Assembly: GCF_000349325.1 (NCBI RefSeq)
Contig: NC_020504.1
Span: forward strand, 6,916,053-6,980,052
Length of the DNA stretch: 64,000 nt
Source of the DNA: Streptomyces davaonensis JCM 4913
Lineage (GTDB): Bacteria; Actinomycetota; Actinomycetes; Streptomycetales; Streptomycetaceae
Direction: 5' to 3'
In this document: positions 7,691 through 17,100 of the stretch, in pieces
How positions within the stretch are numbered: the stretch's first letter is position 1
Layout of the letters: each line of letters opens with the position of its first letter
The notes under the pieces: generated by a model
Databases searched by the model: none
The model's input: only the letters and a program-made list of their open reading frames with translations
What the model was told of the DNA's origin: nothing
Program-made: the position numbers and the translations under genes

Positions 7691-9094
7691 CTATCGCAGA
7701 GATTTCGCAAGACGCTCCCGGAAGTCTTCAGGGATTTCCAGAACAGGACCGCCACGTTCTCGGGGGTGGCATCTGACCGTGACACCGGCGTGGACCAGAT
7801 CCTCACCGAACTCAGTGATTTCCATACCCTCCCACCGCTCGGCGAAGGTGCTGCCGAGCGGCACGAACTGCCAGTGATCCCCATCGGCATCAACCGACGG
7901 ATTCCCCGGATCTCCCATCGCACGGGCGCTTTGGACGTACACGCGACGAGTGACAGGCACATCTCCGACTGCCGCGACCAGCTTACGCAGGACGGGGGTG
8001 ACGATTTCCTCGTCGGGTAGGAACACATAGCCGGGGCACGCGGGGGAGCCGATTCGGGAAAGGCAGCGGATCTTCTCGGTAACCCGGTACGTCCCGTCCC
8101 TACGTCGTTTCCTGGACGTGTGAAGCTGAAGGTTCTTGCCGCAGCCTCCGCACTTGATCACGCCAAGGAGCGGGGTCCTGGGTGTCGTGGAGCGTCGGCC
8201 GATCGGGGAGGCGGCACTGGTCAGGGCATCCTGAAGGCAGTCGAAGACGTCCTGGTCCAGTACCGCTTCGGCTACCCGAACGGGCCGCCCGTCGGGGTCG
8301 TGCACCAGGACGCGCTTCCGGTACTTCTTGCCGGGGACTTCCTCGCTGCGCGTCTTCCAGCCCAGCAGAGTGGGGGAGGTGAGGATTCCCTTCAGCGTAC
8401 GGGGATGCCAGACGAAGTCCTTGCCGGACTTGTTCCGTTGATATGTGTCCGCAGGAGACGGAAGACCGCGTTCTTCGAAGTCTCGGCACAGGGCATTGAC
8501 CGGCTCGCCGTCGATGACACGTCGAGCGGCTTCCCGGACGATGTCTGCGGTCTCCGGGTTGATCTCCAGGTAGCGGGCGCCGTCCTTCGCGTAGGTGCGA
8601 TAGCCGAAAGGCGGTGAACCTCCGCCCCATCGTGTGGACGTGAGCAGGTGCGCACGCGATGATGCGACCCGCTCGGCGGCGGCGCGGGCTTCCATCTGTG
8701 CGAATGTGGCGATCATCGTGGCCGTCTCCTTTCCCGCCGAACTCGTGAGATCGAACGGTTCGGTGGCGGAAACCAGCCCCTTGCCACCGTGACTCTCAGC
8801 CCACTCGATCATCCGGTGCAGGTCACCGACTCGGCGAACGAAGCGATCGAGCCGCCAGAAGACGATGACGTCGAACTCGGGTGCACGATCGTCGAGCCAC
8901 CGCGACAGTTCTGGACGCTCCCACGGCGGCACCGCGGTGGCGGAGACGGACAGATCTCCGGCAACGCCGACGATTTCCCAACCACGTAGCTCGCAGAAGG
9001 ACTTGCATGCTTCGAGTTGTCGTTCAGGACTGGTTGTCGACTCGGTCTGGACAGTCAATCGGACGGCGATGAGTGCCCTGGACGATCTTTCCAT
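7691..9094 (-). CDS. Large serine recombinase with Thr at the nucleophile position
   Basis: Serine-family site-specific integrase, 467 residues. Order: resolvase-type catalytic domain (1-150: SPERQLEACKSFC, VIVFWRLDRFVRR, ATMIATFAQMEARAAAERV), recombinase domain (about 155-260, GGGSPPFGYRTY), then a zinc-ribbon region (CGGCGKN ... CLSRIGSPACPGYVF) with a C-terminal tail. The position normally holding the nucleophilic Ser (family RLSV/RVS) reads RLTV, so Thr14 replaces it. The DNA is visibly less GC-biased in codon third positions than its neighbours, consistent with transfer. No excisionase, replication gene or flanking direct repeat was found, so it looks like a relic or a minimal element. 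Confidence 0.9.
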   Translation of the reverse strand: MERSSRALIAVRLTVQTESTTSPERQLEACKSFCELRGWEIVGVAGDLSVSATAVPPWERPELSRWLDDRAPEFDVIVFWRLDRFVRRVGDLHRMIEWAESHGGKGLVSATEPFDLTSSAGKETATMIATFAQMEARAAAERVASSRAHLLTSTRWGGGSPPFGYRTYAKDGARYLEINPETADIVREAARRVIDGEPVNALCRDFEERGLPSPADTYQRNKSGKDFVWHPRTLKGILTSPTLLGWKTRSEEVPGKKYRKRVLVHDPDGRPVRVAEAVLDQDVFDCLQDALTSAASPIGRRSTTPRTPLLGVIKCGGCGKNLQLHTSRKRRRDGTYRVTEKIRCLSRIGSPACPGYVFLPDEEIVTPVLRKLVAAVGDVPVTRRVYVQSARAMGDPGNPSVDADGDHWQFVPLGSTFAERWEGMEITEFGEDLVHAGVTVRCHPRERGGPVLEIPEDFRERLAKSLR

Positions 9095-9105
9095 GACCGA
9101 AGGCT

Positions 9106-9128
9106 AGCGTGTTTGTATCTAACACGCT
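9106..9128. repeat. Perfect inverted repeat in front of the recombinase
   Basis: AGCGTGTT-TGTATCT-AACACGCT: two 8-bp arms, perfect, 7-bp spacer, beginning 11 bp upstream of the recombinase ATG. It could be an operator for the recombinase gene or part of an attachment or crossover site; the sequence alone does not decide. Confidence 0.7.
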
Positions 9129-9143
9129 GAGAGTGAGGTAAAC

Positions 9144-9172
9144 CTTGCTGCCGGGTCCCTCCCGGTGGCAAG
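9144..9172 (+). promoter_or_regulatory. Hairpin in the leader of the SARP-type gene
   Basis: CTTGC-TG-CCGGG-TCCCT-CCCGG-TG-GCAAG folds as two 5-bp GC stems separated by a symmetric internal mismatch. It has no T-tract, so it is either a leader structure, an operator, or a weak terminator ahead of the regulator gene at 9206. Confidence 0.4.
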
Positions 9173-9205
9173 GACGTGTGCTGCGAGGGCGGGGGGCGGG
9201 TGAGA

Positions 9206-12200
9206 ATGGACCCCGTGCGCTATCGCATCCTCGGCACCACTCAGGCCCTCCGCCCCGACGGCACCCCCCTCCCGGTCGGCGGGGCACGGCTGCGTGCGCT
9301 GCTCAGCGTGCTCGCACTGCGCGGCGGCCGTACCGTGCCCGTGCAACTGCTCGTGGACGAGGTGTGGGCCGGGGATCCGCCCGCCGACGCGGCCGGGGCG
9401 CTCCAGGCGCTGGTCGGACGGCTGCGCCGGGGCCTCGGCGCCGACGCGATCGAGTCCGTGGACGGCGGGTACCGGCTCGCCGCCCGCCCCGACGACATCG
9501 ACCTGCACCGTTTCGAGCGGCTCACCACCGACGGCATCCGCGCCCTCGCCGACGGCGACCCCGCCAAGGCCGCCGCGGTCCTCGACGACGCCCTCGCCCT
9601 GTGGCACGGCCCCGCCCTGGCCGACCTTCCCGACCGCACCGCCGAGGCCGCCCGCTGCCGGACCCGCCGCCTGGACGCGCTGCGCGCCCGGCACACCGCC
9701 GCCCTCGCGCTCGGCCAGGCCGAACAGGCCCTGCCGGAGCTGACCGCCCTGTGCGACAGCCATCCCCTCGACGAACCCTTGCAGACGCTACGGCTGCGCG
9801 CGCTGCGCGATCTCGGCCGCCCCGCCGAGGCGCTGGCCGCCTACGACGACGTACGCCGGCTGCTCGCCGAACAGCTCGGCTCCGATCCCGGCGCCGAACT
9901 ACGGGCCCTGCACGCCGAGTTGCTGAAACCGGCGCCACAGGCCACGCTCGGCAACCTCCGGGCCCGGCTGACCTCCTTCGTCGGCCGGGAAGCCGACATC
10001 GACGCCATCCGCGGGGACCTCGGCGGCGCCCGGCTCGTCACGCTCCTCGGGCCCGGCGGCGCGGGGAAGACCCGGCTGTCGCAGGAGGCCGCCGAGACCC
10101 TCCGGGACACCGCACGGGACGGGATCTGGCTGGCCGAACTCGCCCCCGTCGACGACCCCGAGGCCGTACCGGAAGCCGTGCTCACCGCCGTCGGCGCCCG
10201 CGAGACCGTCCTCTACGGCGCCGGCGCCGAGGAGCTCCGCAGCGCCGACCGGCACGACGACCCGGTCGAACGCCTCGTGGAGCACTGCTCCCGACGCCGC
10301 ATGCTCATCGTCCTCGACAACTGCGAACACGTCGTCGACGCCGCCGCCCGGCTCACCGAACATCTGCTGGCCCGCTGCCCAGGACTGACCGTCCTGGCCA
10401 CCAGCCGCGAACCCCTCGGCGTACCCGGCGAGGTACTGCGCCCGGTGGAATCCCTGCCCCAGCCCTATGCGCTGCGCCTGCTCACCGACCGGGGCGCCGC
10501 CGCCCGCCCCGGGTTCAGCGTCGACGACGACCCCGAGGCCTGCGCCGAGATCTGCCGCCGCCTCGACGGGCTGCCCCTCGCCATCGAACTCGCCGCCGCC
10601 CGGCTGCGGATGCTCACCCCCCGCCAGATCGCCGACCGGCTCGACGACCGCTTCCGGCTGCTCACCTCCGGCAGCCGCACCGTCCTGCCCCGCCAGCAGA
10701 CCCTCAGGGCCGTCGTCGACTGGTCCTGGGACCTGCTCGACGAGGACGAACGCGAGGTCCTCAGCCGGCTCTCGGTCTTCGCGGGCGGCTGCGACCTGCC
10801 CGCCGCGGAGGCCGTGTGCGGTCCCGCCGCCCTGGACGCGCTCGGCTCCCTCGTCGACAAGTCCCTGGTGGTGGCGGCCCCTTCGGGCGACGGAGCGATG
10901 CGCTACCGACTCCTGGAGACCGTTGCCGAGTACGCCCGCGAACGCCTGGACGAGGCTGGTCAGCGCCCCCGCGCCGAGCGCGCGCATCTGACGTACTACC
11001 GCGAACTCGCCCGCCTCACCGACCCGTTGCTGCGCGGCTCCCGCCAACTGGAGGCCGTGCAACGGCTCCAGCTGGAGTACGAGAACCTGCGCACCGCCCT
11101 GCGGCACGCCGTCGCCGAGCGTGACGAGCAGGAGGCGCTGACGCTGGCGCTGTCGCTGGGCTGGTACTGGCAGATGCGCGACCTGAGGATCGAGGCCCGC
11201 AACTGGTGCGCCGAGGTGATGACGCTCGGCCCCGACCCCTTCGCTTTCGCCGAGCCCGTCCCGCAGGCCGAGCCGGTCTGGCAGCGCTGCACCGCCGAGC
11301 CGCCCCCGTACACCGGAGAGGTGCTGGCCGAGGCCCGGCGCGGACTGCATCTGGCCCATTTCGCCTGCATGGACACCGAGTTGGACGCCTGGCAGAACCC
11401 GGCCGCCCAGCAGAAGCTGCGCACCATCGCCGCGACCTACCCGCCCGGACTGCCGCAGTCCTGCCGCAGCCCCGGCATCCTCGCCGTGTTCGCCGTGATG
11501 CTCACCGGCGACATGGACACGGTCGCCCGACTGCTCGACGCCTGCGTGGAGACCTGCCGGACCACCCCGGGCTACGAATGGGAACTGGCCGCCACCCTCC
11601 AGATGAGGGCCACCGGCCTCGCCAACCGCCCCCAGCGCGCCGAGGAAGCGGCCCGGGACGCCGACGAGTCGCTCGCCATCTACGAGCGGCTGGGCGACGC
11701 CTGGGGCACGGCCGAGGCGCTGTCGGCGCGCGCGGAGGCCCGCGAGCGCACCGGCGCCTACGCCGATGCCGCCGCCGACTACGAGGCCGCCATCGAACAG
11801 GCCCGACGGCTCGGCGCCCACGCCCAGGAGGCCGTCCTGTCCGCGCGCCTGGCCGGCGCCCTGCTGGAGGACGGACAGGGCGAACGGGGCGAACGCCTGT
11901 TGCGCGAGGTCATCGACGGACTCGACGGCGGACACAGTGAGGCGATGCCGTTCAGCCGGGTCATCCTCGCCGGCTGGCTCAGCATCACCGGCCGTACCGC
12001 CGAGGCCCGCGAGCAGATCCGGGTGCTGCGCGAGAACTTCGGCCTCGCCCAGTTCCATGTCTTCGACGCCTTCATCCTCAGCGGAGAGGCCTGGATGGAC
12101 GCCTCCGAGGGCCTCCACGAAGAGGCCCGGGACAAGCTCCGGCGGGCTCTGGAACAGGCGGACAACGCGGTGGCGCAGGCCATGGCCCCGCAGTTGGTCT

Positions 12201-12439
12201 CGGCCTGCCTGGTCATCGCCGCGGTGGCGCTGGCCGACAGCGAGCCCTACGACGCCGCCCGCTGTCTCGGTGCCGCCGAGGCGCTGCTGCCGCCCGGACA
12301 CCTCAACTCCACCCTGGAGCGCGAGTGCCGGGCCCGGGCCGTCGCCGCGGTGCGCGCGGTCCTCGCCGAGGAGAGGTACGAGGCCGGGTACGCCGAAGGC
12401 GGCGGCCTCACCGCGAAGGAGGCCGCCGCCCTGGTGTGA
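9206..12439 (+). CDS. AfsR/SARP-type STAND transcriptional regulator
   Basis: A 1077-residue activator-type regulator. Order: OmpR-like winged-helix DNA-binding domain (about 5-90, VRYRILGTTQALRPDG ... YRLAARPDDIDLHRF), bacterial transcriptional activation domain BTAD (95-245), NB-ARC-type NTPase (Walker A GPGGAGKTRLS near 282-292, Walker B RMLIVLDNCEHV near 366), helical region, and a long TPR-like C-terminal half. Such proteins control secondary metabolism in Streptomyces and switch by nucleotide and ligand binding. ATG at 9206 is used; an in-frame GTG lies two codons upstream. It converges on the drrB-like gene (12-bp gap). Target genes are unknown; the adjacent ABC exporter is a natural candidate. 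Confidence 0.9.
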   Translation: MDPVRYRILGTTQALRPDGTPLPVGGARLRALLSVLALRGGRTVPVQLLVDEVWAGDPPADAAGALQALVGRLRRGLGADAIESVDGGYRLAARPDDIDLHRFERLTTDGIRALADGDPAKAAAVLDDALALWHGPALADLPDRTAEAARCRTRRLDALRARHTAALALGQAEQALPELTALCDSHPLDEPLQTLRLRALRDLGRPAEALAAYDDVRRLLAEQLGSDPGAELRALHAELLKPAPQATLGNLRARLTSFVGREADIDAIRGDLGGARLVTLLGPGGAGKTRLSQEAAETLRDTARDGIWLAELAPVDDPEAVPEAVLTAVGARETVLYGAGAEELRSADRHDDPVERLVEHCSRRRMLIVLDNCEHVVDAAARLTEHLLARCPGLTVLATSREPLGVPGEVLRPVESLPQPYALRLLTDRGAAARPGFSVDDDPEACAEICRRLDGLPLAIELAAARLRMLTPRQIADRLDDRFRLLTSGSRTVLPRQQTLRAVVDWSWDLLDEDEREVLSRLSVFAGGCDLPAAEAVCGPAALDALGSLVDKSLVVAAPSGDGAMRYRLLETVAEYARERLDEAGQRPRAERAHLTYYRELARLTDPLLRGSRQLEAVQRLQLEYENLRTALRHAVAERDEQEALTLALSLGWYWQMRDLRIEARNWCAEVMTLGPDPFAFAEPVPQAEPVWQRCTAEPPPYTGEVLAEARRGLHLAHFACMDTELDAWQNPAAQQKLRTIAATYPPGLPQSCRSPGILAVFAVMLTGDMDTVARLLDACVETCRTTPGYEWELAATLQMRATGLANRPQRAEEAARDADESLAIYERLGDAWGTAEALSARAEARERTGAYADAAADYEAAIEQARRLGAHAQEAVLSARLAGALLEDGQGERGERLLREVIDGLDGGHSEAMPFSRVILAGWLSITGRTAEAREQIRVLRENFGLAQFHVFDAFILSGEAWMDASEGLHEEARDKLRRALEQADNAVAQAMAPQLVSACLVIAAVALADSEPYDAARCLGAAEALLPPGHLNSTLERECRARAVAAVRAVLAEERYEAGYAEGGGLTAKEAAALV

Positions 12440-12451
12440 CCCCGCAGTGCG

Positions 12452-13288
12452 TCAGGTCTTCGTACGGAACTTGTGGATGGCGATCGGTGCCATGACCGCG
12501 GTCAGCACCACCGACCAGCCGAGCGTCAGCCACAGGTCGTGGGCGACCGGACCGCCGTTCATCAGGCCGCGGGACGCGTCCGCGAGAGCGGACAGCGGGT
12601 TGTAGTCGGTGAAGTTCTGGAGCCAGCCCGGCATCGAGTCGGTCGGCGCGAAGATCGACGAGCCGAACTGGAGCGGCATCAGCACCAGGAAGCCCATCGC
12701 CTGCACGGACTGCACGTTCTTCATCACCACGCCGAGGGTGAGGAAGACCCACATCAGCGCCGAGCCGAAGACCACGGACAGGGCGACGGAGGCCAGCAGA
12801 CCACCCCAGTTGGTGACGTCGAAGCCCACCAGCAGGGACACCACCATCAGCACGGCGGTAGCGAACAGCATCCGCAGCAGCTCCACCCCGATCTTGGCGA
12901 ACAGCACCGAGCCGCGGCCGATCGGCAGGGACCGGAAGCGGTCCATGACACCGGTGTTGAAGTCCTGGTTGAAGCCGGTGCCCACGCCCTGGGCCATGGT
13001 CATGCCCATCATGGCGAGCATGCCGGGCACGACGTACTGCACATACGCGTCCTGTCCGCCGCCCAGCGACTGCCCGATGGAGCCGCCGAAGACGTACACG
13101 AACAGCAGCGTGAAGACGATCGGGAAGAGGACGGCGTCGGCCATCGACTCCGGGTCCTGCCGGATCCACAGCAGATTGCGCCTGACGAGCGCACCGGTGT
13201 GCCGCAGATGGCTGCGCAACGGGATACGGCCGTCGGCGGTGCCGACCGAGGCGGCGGCGGTCGGCTTGGTGATCGTGGTGGCGCTCAT
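12452..13288 (-). CDS. ABC-2 type drug exporter permease (DrrB-like)
   Basis: Integral membrane subunit of an ABC exporter, 278 residues, six predicted hydrophobic segments after a cytosolic N-terminus. The segment VRRNLLWIRQDPESMADAVL and the block GTGFNQDFNTGVMDRFRSLP are typical of the DrrB/ABC-2 permeases that export anthracyclines and related compounds. It overlaps the stop of the ATPase gene in an ATGA arrangement, so the two are translationally coupled and form one transporter. Confidence 0.9.
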   Translation of the reverse strand: MSATTITKPTAAASVGTADGRIPLRSHLRHTGALVRRNLLWIRQDPESMADAVLFPIVFTLLFVYVFGGSIGQSLGGGQDAYVQYVVPGMLAMMGMTMAQGVGTGFNQDFNTGVMDRFRSLPIGRGSVLFAKIGVELLRMLFATAVLMVVSLLVGFDVTNWGGLLASVALSVVFGSALMWVFLTLGVVMKNVQSVQAMGFLVLMPLQFGSSIFAPTDSMPGWLQNFTDYNPLSALADASRGLMNGGPVAHDLWLTLGWSVVLTAVMAPIAIHKFRTKT

Positions 13289-14334
13289 ACGGCGACCTCC
13301 TCGCGGTCGTCGGCGGGCACGGCGTCCTGCGGGGCGCTGGCGCGGTGGCCGGTGAGGGACAGGAACACCTCGTCGAGGCTGGGCAGTTCGGTGGCGACGG
13401 AGGCCAGCGTGACCCCGCGCGAGGTGACGGCCGCGACGACGGCGGTGAGCTGCTCGTCGCTGAGGATCGGCACCAGCAGGGAGCCGCGCTCAGGGTCCAC
13501 GGTGGTGCTGGCGAGCCCGGTTATCCCGAGCCCGTCGAGATGCGTGGCCAGCGGCCGCAGCTGGAGCGGATCGGCGGGCCGGATCCGCAGGGTGCGCCCT
13601 CCGACCTTGGCCTTCAGCTCGTCGATCCCGCCCCTGGCGATGACCTTCCCCCGGTCGACGACGGTCAGCTCGGAGGCGAGCTGCTCGGCCTCCTCCATGT
13701 ACTGGGTGGTCAGCAGCACGGTGACGCCGTCCCCGACCATGGCCTTGACCTCGTCCCACACCTCCATGCGGGTACGGGGGTCGAGTCCGGTCGTCGGCTC
13801 GTCGAGATACAGCACGGCCGGGTGCCCGATCATCGAGGCGGCGAGGTCGAGCCGCCGCCGCATGCCACCGGAGTACGTGGCGGCGGGCCGCTTCCCGGCC
13901 TCGGTGAGCGAGAACCGCTCCAGCAGCTCGTCCGCCCGTGCGCGGGCGTCGCGCCGGGACAGATCGAGCAGCCGCCCGATGAGGTACAGGTTCTCCCACC
14001 CCGGGAGCTTCTCGTCCACGGAGGCGTACTGCCCGGTCAGCCCGATCACCCGGCGCAGCTGGCGGGGCTGGCGCAGGACGTCGTACCCCGCGACGGTCGC
14101 CTGCCCGGCATCGGGCGTGAGCAGCGTGGACAGGATCCTGACCAGGGTGGTCTTCCCGGCCCCGTTGGGCCCGAGCACCCCCATCACGGACCCCTCGCGC
14201 ACATCCAGGTCCACACCGTCCAACGCCTTGGTCTCGCCGTAGTGCTTGACCAGCCCCCGCACGGTGACGGCGCTCCCCGCGCCGCTGGGGTTCTTGTCGA
14301 TTCGCGTCATGGGAAGGACGGTGTCAGGCGCCAC
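13285..14334 (-). CDS. Daunorubicin-resistance type ABC ATPase (DrrA-like)
   Basis: ATP-binding subunit partnering the permease above, up to 349 residues. Walker A GPNGAGKTTLVRIL, Q-loop GLTGQYASVDEKLPG, signature YSGGMRRRLDLAASM, Walker B AVLYLDEPTTGLDP and switch His replaced by Gln in LLTTQYMEEAEQL, as is normal in DrrA proteins. The C-terminal domain is the DrrA-type extension (DEVFLSLTGH). The open frame begins at a GTG at 14334; an ATG at 14310 (MTRIDKNPSG) is an equally good start, and neither has a clear ribosome site. It probably confers export of, and resistance to, a hydrophobic compound. Confidence 0.9.
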   Translation of the reverse strand: MAPDTVLPMTRIDKNPSGAGSAVTVRGLVKHYGETKALDGVDLDVREGSVMGVLGPNGAGKTTLVRILSTLLTPDAGQATVAGYDVLRQPRQLRRVIGLTGQYASVDEKLPGWENLYLIGRLLDLSRRDARARADELLERFSLTEAGKRPAATYSGGMRRRLDLAASMIGHPAVLYLDEPTTGLDPRTRMEVWDEVKAMVGDGVTVLLTTQYMEEAEQLASELTVVDRGKVIARGGIDELKAKVGGRTLRIRPADPLQLRPLATHLDGLGITGLASTTVDPERGSLLVPILSDEQLTAVVAAVTSRGVTLASVATELPSLDEVFLSLTGHRASAPQDAVPADDREEVAV

Positions 14335-14403
14335 CGACAGAACACCGACAAGGGACCTACAGCGACCTGCATCCCGCCGACAGAACGGGCGCCGGATACG
14401 GCA

Positions 14404-14436
14404 GCAGCCCGCCGACGGGGGAAATCGGCGGGCTGC
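14404..14436 (-). terminator. Strong hairpin after panB
   Basis: GCAGCCCGCCGA and TCGGCGGGCTGC form a perfect 12-bp stem around a 9-base loop, 18 bp past the panB stop. No T-run follows on either strand, so it may act as a transcript 3' end barrier rather than a classical terminator. Confidence 0.7.
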
Positions 14437-14454
14437 CTCTGTACCGCTGTGGCT

Positions 14455-15321
14455 CTAGTGGACGGAGTGCTCCTCGGTGGGGAACGTCCCGCCGACGACG
14501 TCCTCGGCGAAGGCCTTCGCCGCGTTGCCCATGACCTCGCGGAGGCTGGCGTACTGCTTGACGAACTTGGGGACCCGGCCGCCGGTCAGGCCCATCATGT
14601 CCGTCCAGACCAGGACCTGGGCGTCGGTCTCGGCGCCCGCGCCGATGCCGACCGTCGGGATGTGCAGCACCCGGGTCACCTCGGCCGCCAGCTCCGCCGG
14701 GACCAGCTCCAGCACGACCGCGAAGGCGCCCGCGTCCTGGACCGCCTTGGCGTCCCGGAGCAGCTGCGCCGCCGCCTCCTCGCCGCGGCCCTGGACGCGG
14801 TAGCCCATGGCGTTGACGGACTGCGGGGTCAGGCCGATGTGGGCCATCACCGGGATGCCGGACTCGACCAGCAGCTCGATCTGGCGGTGCGAGCGCTCGC
14901 CGCCCTCCAGCTTCACGGCGCCGACCCCGGCCTCCTTGACCAGCCGGGTCGCCGAGCGCAGCGCCTGCACCGGGCCCTCCTGGTACGAACCGAAGGGCAG
15001 GTCGCCGACGATCAGGGCGCGCGAGGTGCCCCGTACGACGGCCGCCGACAGCATGGTCATCTCGTCGAGCGTGACGGGCACGGTGGTCTCGTACCCGAGG
15101 TGGCAGTTGCCCGCCGAGTCCCCGACCAGCATGACCGGGATCCCGGCCTCGTCGAAGACGGACGCGGTCATCGCGTCGTAGGCGGTGAGCATGGGCCACT
15201 TCTCGCCCCGCTCCTTGGCGAGGGCGATGTCGCGAACGGTGATGCGGCGGGTGCCCTTCCCTCCGTACAGCGCTTTGCTGCCGCCGGAAGGTGTGGTCTG
15301 GGCAGCCGAAAGCTGCGTCAT
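14455..15321 (-). CDS. panB: 3-methyl-2-oxobutanoate hydroxymethyltransferase
   Basis: First committed step of pantothenate (CoA) synthesis: ketopantoate from 2-ketoisovalerate and methylene-tetrahydrofolate. It is a cytoplasmic TIM barrel of 288 residues. Signatures are MLTAYDAMTASVFDEAGI, MLVGDSAGNCHLGYETT (metal-binding Asp), VGAVKLEGGE, VMAHIGLTPQSVNAMGY and VVLELVPAELAAEVT (catalytic Glu). The N-terminal 25 residues are a low-complexity extension seen in other Streptomyces. ATG start at 15321. Transcribed divergently from the DHA2 exporter; no other pantothenate genes are adjacent. Confidence 0.96.
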   Translation of the reverse strand: MTQLSAAQTTPSGGSKALYGGKGTRRITVRDIALAKERGEKWPMLTAYDAMTASVFDEAGIPVMLVGDSAGNCHLGYETTVPVTLDEMTMLSAAVVRGTSRALIVGDLPFGSYQEGPVQALRSATRLVKEAGVGAVKLEGGERSHRQIELLVESGIPVMAHIGLTPQSVNAMGYRVQGRGEEAAAQLLRDAKAVQDAGAFAVVLELVPAELAAEVTRVLHIPTVGIGAGAETDAQVLVWTDMMGLTGGRVPKFVKQYASLREVMGNAAKAFAEDVVGGTFPTEEHSVH

Positions 15322-15464
15322 GGCAACGGCTCCTTACGTCATCTCGAGGCGCCCTGACGGCGTCCCCGGATCCCCTCCATGGTGGCACTTCGTGCCAGGC
15401 GCGGCTAGGGGGGCCTCGGTCACCCTCGACCGACGTAAGAGGCGAGTAAAAACCGGGCAAGAGA

Positions 15465-15495
15465 ATTACGATACGGCACGGTCCCGTATCGTAAT
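15465..15495. promoter_or_regulatory. 31-bp palindromic operator of the DHA2 exporter gene
   Basis: ATTACGATACGG-CACGGTC-CCGTATCGTAAT: two perfect 12-bp arms with a 7-bp spacer, ending 18 bp before the exporter start. The arrangement, with a TetR gene directly downstream of the exporter, makes this the probable operator of that TetR. A related short motif (GGTATACGG) occurs just before the TetR gene itself. Confidence 0.88.
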
Positions 15496-15513
15496 CCACC
15501 TAGGGTGGACGCC

Positions 15514-17064
15514 ATGACTACCTCCGCTCCTGCCGTACCCCGGATACCGGAAGCGGTGCATCGCCGCCGCTGGGCCATCCTCGGCGTGCTCATGCTGAGT
15601 CTGCTGATCATCGTGCTCGACAACTCGATCCTGAACGTCGCCGTCAAGACGATCTCCACCCCCGCCCCGACCGGCCTCGGCGCCACCCAGAGCGAGCTGG
15701 AGTGGGCGATCAACGCCTACACCCTGGTCTTCGCGGGCCTGCTGTTCAGCGCCGGACTGCTCGGCGACCGCCTCGGCCGCAAGCGGGTCCTGCTCGGCGG
15801 GCTCGTCGTGTTCGGCATCGGCTCCGCGCTGGCCGCCTTCGCCGGATCGCCGGGCGAGCTGATCGGCTTCCGCGCGGTGATGGGCCTCGGCGCCGCCTTC
15901 GTGATGCCCGCCACGCTCGCCGTCCTCATGAACGTCTTCGAGCGCGACGAACAGCCCAAGGCCATCGGCATCTGGGCCGGCGGTGTGGGCCTCGCCATCG
16001 CCATCGGCCCCATCACCGGCGGCGTCCTGCTCGACCACTTCTGGTGGGGCTCGGTCTTCCTCATCAACGTCCCCATCGTGCTGCTCGCGCTCGCGCTGAT
16101 GATCTGGCTGGTTCCCGACTCCCGCGACCCGAACCCCGGCCGCATCGACCCCATCGGCGTCACCCTGTCCGTCGTCGGCCTGGTCCTGCTGGTCTACGGC
16201 ATCATCCGGGGCGGCGAACTGGCCGACTTCACCGATGTCACCGTGCTGTCGGCGATCGGCGCCGGGCTCGCCGTACTCATCGCCTTCGTGGTGTTCGAGA
16301 AGCGCAGCGACCATCCGTCGATCGATGTCACCTACTTCCGCGACAAGGTGTTCTCCTCCGCCATCGCCGCGATCGCGCTGGTCTTCTTCGCGCTGATGGG
16401 CGTCACCTTCTTCTCCGTCTTCTACACCCAGAGCGTGCGCGGCTACTCGCCCCTGGAGACGGGCCTGCTGTTGCTGCCGCTCGCCGTCGCGCAGCTCGTC
16501 TTCGCGCCGCGCGCCCGGCTGCTGGTGGACCGCTTCGGCAACCGGGCCACCACGACCGCCGGAATGGCGCTGATCGCGGCGACCCTGGCCGCCTTCGCCA
16601 CCCTGGACGCGGACACCCCGATCTGGATCCTTGAGGTGATCTTCTTCCTCATGGGCACCGGCATGGCGCACATCATGACGCCGGTCAGCGTCGTCATCAT
16701 GCAGGCCCTGCCCCGCGAGAAGGCCGGTTCCGCCTCCGCGCTCAGCAACACCTTCCGCCAGGTCGGCGGCGCCCTCGGCATCGCGGTACTCGGCTCGGTG
16801 CTGTCCACCTCCTACCGCTCGGCGATCGAGGGCGACCTCACCGCCCTGCCGCCGGAGCTGCGCCACACGGCGGGCGAGTCCATCGAGTCCACGCTGGCCG
16901 TCGCCGCGCGACTCGGCCCCGAGGGCAAGCCGTTGATCGCGCAGGCCAACGACTCCTTCCTGCACGCCATGCACGTCACCGCCCTCGGGGGCGCCGCGGT
17001 CGCGCTGATCGGCGCGGTGGTGGTGGCGCTGTTCCTGCCGGGACGGGCCGAGGACCCCTCGTAA
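15514..17064 (+). CDS. DHA2-family (14-helix) MFS multidrug exporter
   Basis: Proton-driven drug exporter, 516 residues with about 14 hydrophobic segments. Motif A reads [15 protein letters not shown], motif C lies in [22 protein letters not shown], and helix 1 carries the DHA2 signature [16 protein letters not shown] at 15514 with AGGGTGG spaced 6 bases before; an upstream in-frame GTG at 15505 is less likely. A perfect palindrome overlaps the promoter, and a TetR gene follows after 36 bp on the same strand, so induction by an exported compound is likely. Confidence 0.92.
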   Translation: MTTSAPAVPRIPEAVHRRRWAILGVLMLSLLIIVLDNSILNVAVKTISTPAPTGLGATQSELEWAINAYTLVFAGLLFSAGLLGDRLGRKRVLLGGLVVFGIGSALAAFAGSPGELIGFRAVMGLGAAFVMPATLAVLMNVFERDEQPKAIGIWAGGVGLAIAIGPITGGVLLDHFWWGSVFLINVPIVLLALALMIWLVPDSRDPNPGRIDPIGVTLSVVGLVLLVYGIIRGGELADFTDVTVLSAIGAGLAVLIAFVVFEKRSDHPSIDVTYFRDKVFSSAIAAIALVFFALMGVTFFSVFYTQSVRGYSPLETGLLLLPLAVAQLVFAPRARLLVDRFGNRATTTAGMALIAATLAAFATLDADTPIWILEVIFFLMGTGMAHIMTPVSVVIMQALPREKAGSASALSNTFRQVGGALGIAVLGSVLSTSYRSAIEGDLTALPPELRHTAGESIESTLAVAARLGPEGKPLIAQANDSFLHAMHVTALGGAAVALIGAVVVALFLPGRAEDPS

Positions 17065-17100
17065 GGGAGAATCTCCGGTATACGGAAGGGATCCACACAG

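Noticed and set aside
7604..9205. Integrated element with attachment repeats
   Set aside because: I compared both flanks of the recombinase by eye and found no direct repeat or tRNA remnant; only the gene itself is supported.
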